Source: Pseudomonas sp. MF4836 (GTDB lineage Bacteria > Pseudomonadota > Gammaproteobacteria > Pseudomonadales > Pseudomonadaceae). Taken from it: DNA of 64,000 nt. The stretch is from positions 1 through 64,000 of the forward strand of contig NZ_MVOL01000012.1 of assembly GCF_002018875.1 (NCBI RefSeq), written 5' to 3'. The notes beneath the pieces are model-generated. The model made no database searches. It was not told the DNA's origin and saw only the letters and a list, made by a program, of their open reading frames with translations. How positions within the stretch are numbered: the stretch's first letter is position 1; every line of letters begins with the position of its first letter. Made by a program: the position numbers and the translations under genes. Below, piece after piece: positions 33,716 to 41,959 of this stretch.

Positions 33716-35026
33716 ATGACTGCTATCCAGAACCCGCTGGCCGCCAGCCAGCGTTGCCCGTCCTACTACAGCGCCACCCTGAATGACCCCACCGCCTACC
33801 CCACCCTGCAAGGCCAGGTCGCGGTGGATGTCGTCATCATCGGCGGCGGTTTCACCGGAGTCGCCAGCGCCGTGGAGCTGGCGGAAAAAGGCCTGAAGGT
33901 CGCCATCGTCGAAAGCCACCGGATCGGCTGGGGCGCCAGCGGACGCAACGGCGGCCAGGTCACCGGCAGCCTTTCGGGCGACCAGGCGATGCGCAAACAG
34001 ATGCGCGCCAAACTCGGTGCCGAGGTCGACGATTTCATCTGGCACCTGCGCTGGCGCGGGCACCAGATCATCCAGCAGCGAGTGGACAAATACGCCATCG
34101 CCTGCGACCTCAAGCACGGTCACCTGCACGCTGCCTACAAGCCCAGCCACCTGCCCGAGCTGCGGGCCGATCACGAGGAAGCCGTACGCCGCGGCCTGGG
34201 TGACCAGGTCAGCCTGCTGGACCGCGAGCAAGTGCGCAGCCTGCTTGGCAGCGAGCTGTACCACGGCGCATTGAAGAACACCCGCAACATGCACCTGCAC
34301 CCGCTGAACCTGTGCCTGGGCGAGGCGCGCGCAGCCCACAGCCTGGGGGCGCTGATTTTCGAACACAGCCCGGTGCTGGAAATCATCCACGGTGCCCAGC
34401 CGGCAGTGATTACCGCACAGGGTCGGATCGACGCCAAGCAGGTGCTGCTGGCCGGCGACGTCTACCACAAACTGGAGCCGGGCCAGCTCAAGGGCAAGAT
34501 CTTCCCCGCCATGGGCGGCATCGTCACCACCGAGCCCCTGGGCGACCTGGCGCAACGCCTGAACCCCGAGGACCTGGCGGTGTACGACTGCCGCTTCGTC
34601 CTCGACTACTACCGCATGACCGCCGACGGGCGCCTGCTGTTCGGCGGCGGCGCCAACTACAGCGGCAAGGACTCGCGGGACATCGCCGGCGAACTGCGAC
34701 CCTGCATCGAGCGCACCTTCCCGGCGCTCAAGGGCGTGGGCATCGATTTCCAGTGGAGCTGCGCCATGGGCATCGTGATCAACCGCATCCCGCAACTGGG
34801 CAAGCTCTCGGACAACGTCTGGTACTGCCAGGGCTACTCCGGGCACGGCATCGCCACCAGCCACATCATGGGCGAGATCATGGCCCAGGCGATCACCGGG
34901 CAATTGGAGCACTACGACACCTTCGCCGCCTGCCGCCACATCCGCGTGCCCTTCGGCGACCAGTTGGGCAACCCGATGCTGGCCGCCGGCATGTGGTACT
35001 ACCAGATGCTCGAACGCCTGCGCTGA
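33716..35026 (+). CDS. FAD-dependent amine/glycine oxidase-like oxidoreductase (PuuB-like)
   Basis: The 436-residue protein has the DAO fold: the FAD motif VVIIGGGFTGVASAVELAEKG at about residues 39-59, and WGASGRNGGQVTGS shortly after, as in gamma-glutamylputrescine oxidase PuuB. Near the end, YCQGYSGHGIATSHIMG matches the family C-terminal FAD contact. It should oxidise a secondary amine or amino acid, giving an aldehyde, ammonia or amine, and hydrogen peroxide. No polyamine genes lie adjacent, so the substrate is open. A strong terminator follows. Confidence 0.88.
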   Translation: MTAIQNPLAASQRCPSYYSATLNDPTAYPTLQGQVAVDVVIIGGGFTGVASAVELAEKGLKVAIVESHRIGWGASGRNGGQVTGSLSGDQAMRKQMRAKLGAEVDDFIWHLRWRGHQIIQQRVDKYAIACDLKHGHLHAAYKPSHLPELRADHEEAVRRGLGDQVSLLDREQVRSLLGSELYHGALKNTRNMHLHPLNLCLGEARAAHSLGALIFEHSPVLEIIHGAQPAVITAQGRIDAKQVLLAGDVYHKLEPGQLKGKIFPAMGGIVTTEPLGDLAQRLNPEDLAVYDCRFVLDYYRMTADGRLLFGGGANYSGKDSRDIAGELRPCIERTFPALKGVGIDFQWSCAMGIVINRIPQLGKLSDNVWYCQGYSGHGIATSHIMGEIMAQAITGQLEHYDTFAACRHIRVPFGDQLGNPMLAAGMWYYQMLERLR

Positions 35027-35041
35027 CGACGCGCTGCACCC

Positions 35042-35099
35042 AGGGCCGGAGTCATCAAGCCGGGATCGCAGACGCTGCTTGATGACTCGCCCTGTTTTT
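35042..35099 (+). terminator. Stem-loop terminator after the PuuB-like gene
   Basis: GAGTCATCAAGC pairs exactly with GCTTGATGACTC, extended by outer AGGGC/GCCCT pairs and followed by GTTTTTC. The loop of about 17 bases is longer than usual. Confidence 0.8.
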
Positions 35100-35206
35100 C
35101 AGTAGGCTGCGCCCCGTCAAAGGCATGGATCGCCCCCACTGACGGGAGGTTCAGGCGCACCCTTCAACCTGCACCCGCCACTGGCCGGTGCCAAGCGAGC
35201 TCCCCC

Positions 35207-36211
35207 GTGACCCGAACCCTGGACCAGGCAACCATCGAGCGCATCAATCAGCACCTGATGCGGACCAGAAGGGGTGACGCGCTGGGCGCCTGGTTCAACT
35301 TGATCTTTTACCTGCCCCCCTGCCTGTTCGGTATTTACCTGCTCGACGGACCGCTGTTTGCCAAGGTAATCCTGGGTGGTTTTATCTGTTTCCTGGCCGT
35401 CGCCTGGTGCCTGGTCAAGCGCACGAACAATCAACAGCGGCCAGCCAGTGATGTCAGCGGCATCGAGGTGCAACAACTGGAGGGTTACTTTGACCGCCAG
35501 AGGGTCCGTACCAGCACGGGCCTCGATTACAAGTACAGCTTCGGCTCCTACACCCTGCACTTGCTGACCTTGCCCGGGAGTTTTTTCAGCGGCGATGACC
35601 AGTTGAAACTCAACCGCCGCTACCGGGTCGATGCGCTGTATCTCACTGAACCGGTCGCCTACGAAAGCGGCTACTACCTGCTGCGGGAAACCTTTCAGGA
35701 AATCACCGACGACAGCGACCTTTCAGCCGAACAGAAAGCACAGGTCGCCGAGCGTGAAACGCGCATCAACCAACAACTCGAAGCCCAATACAAGCGCCTC
35801 TACCGTATCTACCAAAACCCTCAGGGCGAATTGGAAGCCATAGGCGAAGGTTTCAACTTCGCGGCGTTTTTTCTCGGCGTGTTGTGGTCGTTCTCCGCAC
35901 GCGTCGACAGAGCCACCTGGATAGCCCTCGCGGCACTGGGCCTGTCCCTGTTCGCCGCGTGGGCTGACGACAACTACCACTGGTTAACCCTCTGCCTGTT
36001 TATCATCGCCGCAGTCTTTGGCGCGTGTGGCAACCTGTGGCGAGAAAAACAGGCCCGAGACAAAGGCTTTGTCGAGGTCGACAGCGTGCTGTCCTGCAAC
36101 CCGGATCAGGCCAAGGTCGCCTATAAACGCAAGATCGAAGAAGCCCAGTGGCACGTGACCGACCTCACTCCCGAAGGGAGCCCACAAAAGCCCGAGGCTT
36201 GCACTCAATGA
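35207..36211 (+). CDS. Tandem-paralog membrane protein A, unknown function
   Basis: The 334-residue protein has two hydrophobic helices near the N-terminus (about residues 30-70). A soluble middle follows, containing VSGIEVQQLEGYFDRQ, QLKLNRRYRVDALYL and a helical RETFQEITDDSDLSAE segment. Two or three further helices lie at about 215-280, and a charged tail VEVDSVLSCNPDQAKVAYKR ends it. The final membrane region, with GNLWREKQARDKGFVEV, resembles DUF2628 (inference). It has a GTG start, where its paralog next door has ATG three codons earlier. The next gene overlaps by ATGA, so the two are translated together. No function is known to me. Confidence 0.72.
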   Translation: MTRTLDQATIERINQHLMRTRRGDALGAWFNLIFYLPPCLFGIYLLDGPLFAKVILGGFICFLAVAWCLVKRTNNQQRPASDVSGIEVQQLEGYFDRQRVRTSTGLDYKYSFGSYTLHLLTLPGSFFSGDDQLKLNRRYRVDALYLTEPVAYESGYYLLRETFQEITDDSDLSAEQKAQVAERETRINQQLEAQYKRLYRIYQNPQGELEAIGEGFNFAAFFLGVLWSFSARVDRATWIALAALGLSLFAAWADDNYHWLTLCLFIIAAVFGACGNLWREKQARDKGFVEVDSVLSCNPDQAKVAYKRKIEEAQWHVTDLTPEGSPQKPEACTQ

Positions 36212-37203
36212 GCAGCCCCGTGACCCGAACCCTGGACGCGGCAACCATCGAGCGCATCAACAAGCAATTGCTGCGCAACAATTACACTGATGTGGGGGAA
36301 GTCGGGGTGGTGTCGACCATCGTCCTGATCCCCTGCCTGATCCTTTTATCGCTGATGGACGGGCCACTGTTTGCCAAGGTCATCCTCATCGCATTTCTCT
36401 GTGCCCTGGCCGGCGCCTGGTACCTGGTCAAGCGGGCCGAAGCCCAGGAGCGGCCAGCGCCTGATGTCAGCGGCCTCGAGGTGCAACAACTGGAGGGTTA
36501 TTTTGACTGGCAGCTCGCACGTCTAGGCGGCAGGCCCATTTTCAAATACAACTTCGGCCCCCACCACCTGCATATGGAGACCTCGGCCGCGAGTTTCTTC
36601 CATGGCGACGAGCAGTTGAAACTCAACCGCCGCTATCGGGTCGATGCGGTGTTTATCACCGGCCGGAGCTGGTACGACACCGGCTACTACCTGCTGCGGG
36701 AAACCTTCCAGGAAATCACCGACGACAGCGATCTTTCAGCCAAGGAGAAAGGGCTGGTCGCCGCGCGTGAAAAACGCCTCAACAGCATGCTCGAGGCTCG
36801 ATACAAGCGCCTCCACCGTGTCTATCAAAACCCCCAGGGCCAACTGGAAGCGATTGGCGACGGCATCAACTTCGCGGCGTGCCTGTTTGGCGTGTTCTGG
36901 TTGTTTTTCGTCGGTCTCTACGGTCTCGCCTGCATTGCCCTGATGGTGCTGGGGGTGGCCCTGTTCGCGGTGATAGCTGACCCTGACAGCCACTGGTTTG
37001 CCCTCGGCATGCTCAGCATCGCCGTCATCTTTGGCGCGTGTGGCAACCTGTGCCGAAAAATGCAGGTGCGGCGCAAGGGGTTCGTCGAAGTCGACAGCAT
37101 CGTCTCCTGCAACCCGGATGAGGCCAAGGTCGCCTATAAACGCAAGATCGAAGAAGCCCAGTGGCACGCGCCCGTCCACAACCCCGAAGGAAATTCGCAA
37201 TGA
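36208..37203 (+). CDS. Tandem-paralog membrane protein B, unknown function
   Basis: The 331-residue protein is a diverged duplicate of the preceding gene. Both share VTRTLD-ATIERIN, LEVQQLEGYFD, QLKLNRRYRVDA, YYLLRETFQEITDDSDLSA and CNPDEAKVAYKRKIEEAQWH. The membrane helices differ most, while the soluble middle and the C-terminal tail are nearly fixed. The ATG overlaps the upstream stop (ATGA), and its own stop overlaps the next start in the same manner. The pair may form a hetero-oligomer in the inner membrane. I have no family name beyond a DUF2628-like C-terminal region. Confidence 0.72.
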   Translation: MSSPVTRTLDAATIERINKQLLRNNYTDVGEVGVVSTIVLIPCLILLSLMDGPLFAKVILIAFLCALAGAWYLVKRAEAQERPAPDVSGLEVQQLEGYFDWQLARLGGRPIFKYNFGPHHLHMETSAASFFHGDEQLKLNRRYRVDAVFITGRSWYDTGYYLLRETFQEITDDSDLSAKEKGLVAAREKRLNSMLEARYKRLHRVYQNPQGQLEAIGDGINFAACLFGVFWLFFVGLYGLACIALMVLGVALFAVIADPDSHWFALGMLSIAVIFGACGNLCRKMQVRRKGFVEVDSIVSCNPDEAKVAYKRKIEEAQWHAPVHNPEGNSQ

Positions 37204-37586
37204 GCGCATCGACTTACCACGGCGGTTGCCTGTGTGGACGCATCCGATTCCAGGCCCGGGGGCCTGCCGAGAACCCGCACACCTGCTCCTGCAAATACTG
37301 CCAACGGCACACCGGTTCGCTGACCGCATCCTGGGTCGAGTTCCCCCTTGAGCGGGTAAGCTGGACCGGCCCGGGCGGCGCGCCCTCCACCTTCAGGTCA
37401 TCGGACTACTCGAGCCGGGCTTTCTGCGCGAGCTGCGGCAGTTCCCTGGGTGCGATCGACGATGCGCCGACCATCGCCCTGCTGCTGGGCTGTTTCGATG
37501 ACAACCAGCACCCGGCGCTGATGCCCACGGCTCATTCCTACAGCGATGAGCGCCCTACCTGGTGGCATGTCGGGGACAGGCCATGA
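37200..37586 (+). CDS. GFA (glutathione-dependent formaldehyde-activating-like) zinc-binding protein
   Basis: The 128-residue protein has the GFA fold with its zinc cysteines: Cys10 and Cys12 in HGGCLCGRIRF, Cys29, Cys31 and Cys34 in HTCSCKYCQRHTG, and Cys76 and Cys79 in FCASCGSSLG. Proteins of this family bind zinc and, in the founding member, speed the joining of glutathione and formaldehyde; most members have unknown roles. It overlaps the paralog pair by ATGA and the next gene by ATGA, so it belongs to one coupled cluster. That context gives no firm hint of formaldehyde metabolism. Confidence 0.88.
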   Translation: MSASTYHGGCLCGRIRFQARGPAENPHTCSCKYCQRHTGSLTASWVEFPLERVSWTGPGGAPSTFRSSDYSSRAFCASCGSSLGAIDDAPTIALLLGCFDDNQHPALMPTAHSYSDERPTWWHVGDRP

Positions 37587-38047
37587 GCGAAACCGGCCTG
37601 GAATCCGCAGAAAAAATCGCCTCGCTGATCTGGACCTGGTACGGCCAGGACGAGTGGCGAAAAATCATTCTGGTGGGTGAACTGGCGCCGACCCTGGTGT
37701 TTTTGAGCAGCGATGCCAACGCCCAGCAGCAAGACATCGGCTGTTGCGCCGAATGCAACCTGTGGTCGCACTTCCTCGAATACCTCGACACCTTTGTGCA
37801 ACGCTTTCCCGCGCACCTGCAACCGCAGTTGTGCCTGCTGCTGCGCAGGTTATTGAGCGCCTGCGAAGCCTTGAGCCCGGCCGCCTACGGCACCCTCGAG
37901 AGCAATGGCTTCGAAGACCCGCAATGGGCGCCGTTGCGCGAAATGGCCAGCGAAGCGCTCGAGCAGATGGGCTGGCCGGAGCTGGCCGAACACCTGCCCG
38001 CCCTGACCGACGACTGCCGCGCCGCCCTGCGCAAATGGCCGGACTGA
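37583..38047 (+). CDS. Hypothetical soluble protein in the paralog cluster
   Basis: The 154-residue protein starts at an ATG overlapping the previous stop and begins MSETGLESAEKIASLIWTW. It is helical and leucine-rich, with CCAECNLWSHFLEYLD (about residues 61-76) and LCLLLRRLLSACEAL. No signal peptide or known motif is seen. Several cysteines (CC, C-x2-C) could bind metal, but I cannot assign a family. The overlap indicates coupled translation with the GFA protein. Confidence 0.65.
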   Translation: MSETGLESAEKIASLIWTWYGQDEWRKIILVGELAPTLVFLSSDANAQQQDIGCCAECNLWSHFLEYLDTFVQRFPAHLQPQLCLLLRRLLSACEALSPAAYGTLESNGFEDPQWAPLREMASEALEQMGWPELAEHLPALTDDCRAALRKWPD

Positions 38048-38076
38048 AACACACCTTTTGATCGCCGGAGCCTGAC

Positions 38077-38370
38077 ATGAGCACACCCCAAGAACGCCTC
38101 TTCGCCCTGGCGCTGTACCACATGCGCCAGCAGCTGTCGCACAAGTTCGGCGCCTGCACCGACGGCGACCTGGGGGTCAGCCTCGCCGCCAACCTGGCGT
38201 ATGCCCTGCACAACAACGCACTGGATGTACTCGAAGGCCGGGCCTTTGATATCGAACAAGCACTGGAAAGAATCGAAGGCATCGACCGCCTCCTGGGCAC
38301 CCGCGACTGCCGCCAACTGGCCGAGCAGATCCGCACCGACCTCGCCGCCCAAAAACCCGACACCCTGTAG
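38077..38370 (+). CDS. Small hypothetical protein, last gene of the cluster
   Basis: The 97-residue, mostly helical protein (MSTPQERLFALALYHMRQQL...) lies 29 bases after the previous gene and ends in a TAG just before a REP. No motif is recognised. The pattern of regularly spaced Ala/Leu and Arg/Glu suggests an amphipathic helical bundle. The GGAGCCTGAC leader serves as ribosome site. It probably shares the transcript of the four upstream genes. Confidence 0.62.
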   Translation: MSTPQERLFALALYHMRQQLSHKFGACTDGDLGVSLAANLAYALHNNALDVLEGRAFDIEQALERIEGIDRLLGTRDCRQLAEQIRTDLAAQKPDTL

Positions 38371-38502
38371 CGTTGCGTAGCCGCTGCCGAGCAGCGCGAG
38401 GCGGCGCTGGCCCTCGAGGACGCCGTGGGGTGTCAGGTACATGAGGCGGTGTTGGTGAGGGCCAGCGTCCGAACGCGGCCCGAGCCTTCGGCAGCCGCTA
38501 CA
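38371..38502. repeat. Paired REP element (BIME) between convergent genes
   Basis: GTAGCCGCTGCCGA (38377-38390) is matched by TCGGCAGCCGCTAC (38488-38501), its reverse complement with one mismatch. Inside, GCGCTGGCCCTCGAGG pairs with GAGGGCCAGCGT. The whole forms a REP pair between the convergent small gene and nadE. Both neighbouring stop codons are TAG in or at the edge of the element. Confidence 0.7.
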
Positions 38503-39334
38503 AACCGCTGTTCGGCGTGCGTGGCAGTTCGCGTTTGTGGGCGGTGTTGCGGTAGGCGGTTTCGATGAGGGTGCGGCTTGGTTCGGTCACCGGGCGTCCC
38601 ATCAGGTAGGCATCGATCTCCTCGTAAGTGCAGCCGTAGGCCTGTTCATCGAGTTTGCCGGGGGCCAGTTCCTCGAGGTCGGCGGTCGGCGCCTTGCGCA
38701 CCAGTTGCGTAGGCGCGCCGAGTGCATCGGCCAGCAACCGCACCTGGGTCTTGGTCAAGCCGGACAGCGGCGCCAGGTCACAGGCACCGTCCCCGAACTT
38801 GGTGAAGAACCCCATCAACGCCTCCGCTCCATGGTCAGTCCCCACCACCAGGCCCTGGCTGAAGTTGGCGATGGCGTACTGCGCCAGCATCCGTGCCCGG
38901 GCCTTGACGTTGCCCTTGGCGAAATCCGTCAGCTCGGCACTGGGCTGCAAGCCCTCGATCTGAATGCTCGCCATCAGCCCATCGACACAGGCCGCAATGT
39001 TGCTGGTGGTGATCAGGTCCGGCTGGATAAAGTCCAGGGACGCCTGGGCATCGCGCTCATCGGCCTGGGTCTTGTACGGCAGGCGCACCGCGATAAACCG
39101 AGCCTCGGCGCCCTCCTCACGCAGCTGCTCCACTGCCAGTTGGCACAGGCGCCCGGCGGTCAGCGAGTCCACCCCGCCGCTGATGCCCAGCACCAGCGCC
39201 TTGCAGCCGGAGCCGCGCAACACCGACTTGATAAACTCGACCCGGCGGCTGATTTCCCCCTGCTCGCCGCCCGCCACCAGTTGCCGATCAATGCCCAGCT
39301 CCAGGGCAATCCTGTCTTGCAATTGCGTGCTCAT
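38498..39334 (-). CDS. nadE: NH3-dependent NAD+ synthetase
   Basis: The 278-residue enzyme amidates deamido-NAD to NAD using ammonia and ATP. The N-type ATP pyrophosphatase loop SGGVDS is at residues 52-57, and VVGTDHGAEALMGFFTKFGDG is the NAD synthetase signature. It lacks a glutaminase domain. It is the third gene of pncA-pncB-nadE, 12 bases after pncB, and is expected to be under NrtR control as in P. aeruginosa (PA4918-PA4920). The TAG stop lies in REP sequence, so the last residues (RTPNSGL) may have been changed by the repeat. Confidence 0.96.
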   Translation of the reverse strand: MSTQLQDRIALELGIDRQLVAGGEQGEISRRVEFIKSVLRGSGCKALVLGISGGVDSLTAGRLCQLAVEQLREEGAEARFIAVRLPYKTQADERDAQASLDFIQPDLITTSNIAACVDGLMASIQIEGLQPSAELTDFAKGNVKARARMLAQYAIANFSQGLVVGTDHGAEALMGFFTKFGDGACDLAPLSGLTKTQVRLLADALGAPTQLVRKAPTADLEELAPGKLDEQAYGCTYEEIDAYLMGRPVTEPSRTLIETAYRNTAHKRELPRTPNSGL

Positions 39335-39346
39335 ATCCAGCTCCCG

Positions 39347-40564
39347 TTACTGATTATTCAGATCGACGTTGAACACCTGCGCCGCATAGCGCAGGAACGA
39401 CACGTCCTCACAGACGTTCTTGATCGGGTCATCGGAGAACTTCACCACCGGCTCGCCGTGTACCCTCACCAGCTTCATCACGATGCTCAGCGGCTCGACG
39501 CCATCGACGTCGCAGGCCAGGCTGGTGCCCATGCCAAAACCGAACCGGGCCTTGCCCCGCACGTGACGCAGGATCGGCAGGCATTTCTCGAAGTTCAGGC
39601 CGTCGGAGAACATCAGATCCTTGGTCCTGGCGTCGATACCCAGCTCTGCATAGCGCCCCAGCACTTTGTCGGCCCAGACGATGGGATCTCCCGAATCCTG
39701 GCGCAAACCGTCGTACAGCTTGGCAAAGTACAGGTCGAAATCCTTGAGGAAAAAGTCGGTGCTGATGCAGTCGGTCAAGGCAATCCCCAAGCGGCCGCGG
39801 TACTCGTGCACCCAGTTCTCCAGCGCCGCATTCTGGCTCTCCCGCAAGCGGCCCAGTTGCTGGTGCACCATCAGCCATTGGTGAGCCATGGTGCCAATCA
39901 ACGGCAGGTCGAACTCATAGGCCAGGTGCGCGTTGCTGGTGCCGACGAACACCCCGGGGAAGTCGCTGCGCATCACATTGACCACTTCGCGCTGAGCCCG
40001 GAACGACAGGCGCCGACGGGTCGAGAAATCCGAAACCCGCAACTCGGCGAGTTCTTCGCGGCTGGCGTTTTTTTCCAGCCATTCGAATTTCTGGTACAGC
40101 TTGCGGGTGACATCGGCCAGCTCCACATCCGGGTATTTGTCCCGGTTGCGCAACTCGCTGACCATCGCCAGCACCGGCTGCTCGAACATGATGCAGTGCA
40201 GCATCGGCCCGCGAACCCGGATATTCAGCTGGCCGTCGACCTCCGAGACATGGATGTAGCGCAGGTTGAAGCGAAACAGACCGAGGAACTGTTCGAAGTC
40301 CGGCGTCAGGTACTCGCGAAAGCGCTTGTTGAACAGAAAGCGTTGCTCACCTTCGCGCATCTGCAGGCCTGCGAGCTTTTCCAGCTCTTCGCGGATCTCC
40401 GGGATCAAGTGCCCGAGCCGCTCCTTGGAGCGCACGATAAACAGGTACTCGACTTCGACATTGGGGTGCTGGTGCAACACTGCCTGCATCATGGTGAAGG
40501 TGTAGTAATCAGTGTCCAGCAGGCTCTGGATGACGCCGTTGCTGCGATCGAATGCACTTTCCAT
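39347..40564 (-). CDS. pncB: Nicotinate phosphoribosyltransferase
   Basis: The 405-residue protein converts nicotinate and PRPP to nicotinate mononucleotide, the second step of the salvage pathway started by PncA. Family hallmarks are YYTFTMMQAVLHQHPNVEVE at the N-terminus, the autophosphorylated-histidine region around IGTMAHQWLMVHQQ, and FGMGTSLACDVDGVEPL near the C-terminus. It is nine bases downstream of pncA and 12 upstream of nadE, so it lies in the middle of one operon. Length and motifs are those of bacterial PncB. Confidence 0.96.
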   Translation of the reverse strand: MESAFDRSNGVIQSLLDTDYYTFTMMQAVLHQHPNVEVEYLFIVRSKERLGHLIPEIREELEKLAGLQMREGEQRFLFNKRFREYLTPDFEQFLGLFRFNLRYIHVSEVDGQLNIRVRGPMLHCIMFEQPVLAMVSELRNRDKYPDVELADVTRKLYQKFEWLEKNASREELAELRVSDFSTRRRLSFRAQREVVNVMRSDFPGVFVGTSNAHLAYEFDLPLIGTMAHQWLMVHQQLGRLRESQNAALENWVHEYRGRLGIALTDCISTDFFLKDFDLYFAKLYDGLRQDSGDPIVWADKVLGRYAELGIDARTKDLMFSDGLNFEKCLPILRHVRGKARFGFGMGTSLACDVDGVEPLSIVMKLVRVHGEPVVKFSDDPIKNVCEDVSFLRYAAQVFNVDLNNQ

Positions 40565-40573
40565 GGTGGTTCC

Positions 40574-41221
40574 TTATGCGCTTGCCAGTTCGGCGGTCTG
40601 TTCACGGGTCTCGCCCATCGAGATACCCGCTTGCTGCATGTCACGAATGGCCTGTTCGGCGCCCGGCTCGCTGATGGCGCGGCAGGCCGGCAAGTGGATG
40701 ATCACCTTGAACCCGGCGGCGGCCAGTTGCAGGGCGGTGGTCTTGACGCAGAAGTCCAGGGCCAGGCCGCCGACTATCACCTGGGCCACACCCTGGCTGC
40801 GCAGGTACTCGATGACCCCTGTGGACAGCTTGCCGTGCAGGTCGTGGTAGCAGGCGCCGTAGGGGTGCAGGTCGGGTTCCACGCCCTTCCACACGAAGTA
40901 GTCGTAGTCATAGGGCGTCGGCAGCTCGTCCAGCAGGGTGAACCCCTCGGTGCCGGGAACGCAGTGGCTGACCCAGGTAATGTCGGCATGTTCCAGGCCA
41001 GTGGGCTGGAGCATCTGCGAGTGCTCGGCCACGACCCACGGTGCTTGCGGGCTGTGGGCATCCTTGCTGCCGACCCGCAGGCCGGCCAGGCTCGCCATGA
41101 AGTTCAGTTCGCCGCCGATGCGATCGCCACCGGCTACCGGCAGCTCGTCAGGGCACAGCGGGGTGAAGCTCTTTTGTGCATCGACATCGAAGGAAGCGGT
41201 TTTCAGGGTTGAAGCGTTCAT
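40574..41221 (-). CDS. pncA: Nicotinamidase
   Basis: The 215-residue cysteine hydrolase deamidates nicotinamide to nicotinate. The catalytic triad is visible: Asp14 in FDVDAQKSF, Lys112 in FVWKGVEPD and Cys158 in GLALDFCVKTTA. It is the first gene of the pncA-pncB-nadE operon. The ATG giving MNASTLKTAS follows a good AGAGGAGAG site. An NrtR operator lies about 30 bases upstream of the start, so high NAD or its signal should keep the operon repressed. Confidence 0.93.
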   Translation of the reverse strand: MNASTLKTASFDVDAQKSFTPLCPDELPVAGGDRIGGELNFMASLAGLRVGSKDAHSPQAPWVVAEHSQMLQPTGLEHADITWVSHCVPGTEGFTLLDELPTPYDYDYFVWKGVEPDLHPYGACYHDLHGKLSTGVIEYLRSQGVAQVIVGGLALDFCVKTTALQLAAAGFKVIIHLPACRAISEPGAEQAIRDMQQAGISMGETREQTAELASA

Positions 41222-41251
41222 GGCGGGTCTCTCCTCTGCATGGAACATAAG

Positions 41252-41266
41252 GTACACGTCATGTAC
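41252..41266. promoter_or_regulatory. NrtR operator in front of pncA-pncB-nadE
   Basis: GTACA-CGTCA-TGTAC is a perfect five-base inverted repeat with a five-base spacer. It lies in the 19-base sequence TAAGGTACACGTCATGTAC, which occurs identically before nadD2. The two copies serve the two divergent NAD units, and nrtR is in the second unit. Confidence 0.85.
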
Positions 41267-41379
41267 TTTCATATCAACAGTTCGTGCCAACTATTTTTCA
41301 TGCCACTCACAACCTAGCATTTATTATCCAATACATGGGGCAACCTGAGGCATATCCCTTTGCAAAATTCGATGCTAAG

Positions 41380-41394
41380 GTACACGTCATGTAC
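41380..41394. promoter_or_regulatory. NrtR operator in front of nadD2-nrtR
   Basis: This is the second exact copy of GTACACGTCATGTAC, 18 bases before the nadD2 start codon, preceded by the same TAAG as the first copy. Binding here would autoregulate nrtR. The spacing between the two sites is 128 bases. Confidence 0.85.
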
Positions 41395-41412
41395 CAATAG
41401 GGAGAGCCCACG

Positions 41413-41958
41413 ATGTACGAGATAGCCCTTTATGGCGGTGCGTTCAATCCGCCCCATGCCGGCCATGCCCAAGTCATGGTCCAAGCCTCGCATCAGGCAC
41501 GCCGGGTGCTAGTGGCGCCCAGCTTCCGCCATCCTTACGGCAAGCGCATGGCCGATTTCGAGCTGCGCATGAATTGGCTGCAAGCCATCGTGGCCCATGT
41601 GCAAAGCCGTTGTGCTGCCGAGGTCAGGGTGAGCCGCATCGAGCAACAGCTGGCGCGCGACGTTGAAGGCGCGATCTACAGCTACACCCTGCTCGATCGC
41701 CTGGCCGCCGGCCTCGACATCCCCGACAAGCAGATCGCGCTGGTGGTGGGCGAAGACGTGCAGGCCCTGTTGCCCAGCTTCTACCGCGGCGCCGAATTGC
41801 TGCAGCGGTTTTCCGTGCTCTGCGTCGAGGAACAGATCGGCGTACGCAGCACCGCCATGCGTGAACGCCTGGCCCAGGGTGAAAGCTTGCCCAGCCACTG
41901 GATGGCACCGGGCATGGATCCGCTAAACTACGGCCTCTACGCCGCCCACGGGAACTGA
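41413..41958 (+). CDS. nadD2: Nicotinate-nucleotide adenylyltransferase paralog (NadD2-type)
   Basis: The 181-residue nucleotidyltransferase has the phosphate-binding motif GGAFNPPHAGH (residues 8-18) and the second motif VRSTAMRERL near the C-terminus. It transfers AMP to nicotinate mononucleotide to make deamido-NAD, linking PncB to NadE. It is shorter than NadD and lies outside the usual nadD locus, matching the salvage-dedicated nadD2 next to nrtR in P. aeruginosa (PA4917). A GGGAG site lies upstream. The stop is one base before the nrtR start, implying coupling. Confidence 0.9.
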   Translation: MYEIALYGGAFNPPHAGHAQVMVQASHQARRVLVAPSFRHPYGKRMADFELRMNWLQAIVAHVQSRCAAEVRVSRIEQQLARDVEGAIYSYTLLDRLAAGLDIPDKQIALVVGEDVQALLPSFYRGAELLQRFSVLCVEEQIGVRSTAMRERLAQGESLPSHWMAPGMDPLNYGLYAAHGN

Positions 41959-41959
41959 C

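Noticed and set aside
38537..41212. Very long open frame (about 890 codons) antisense to nadE-pncB-pncA
   Set aside because: It is a by-product of high GC and third-position bias. The opposite strand carries three enzymes with intact catalytic motifs.
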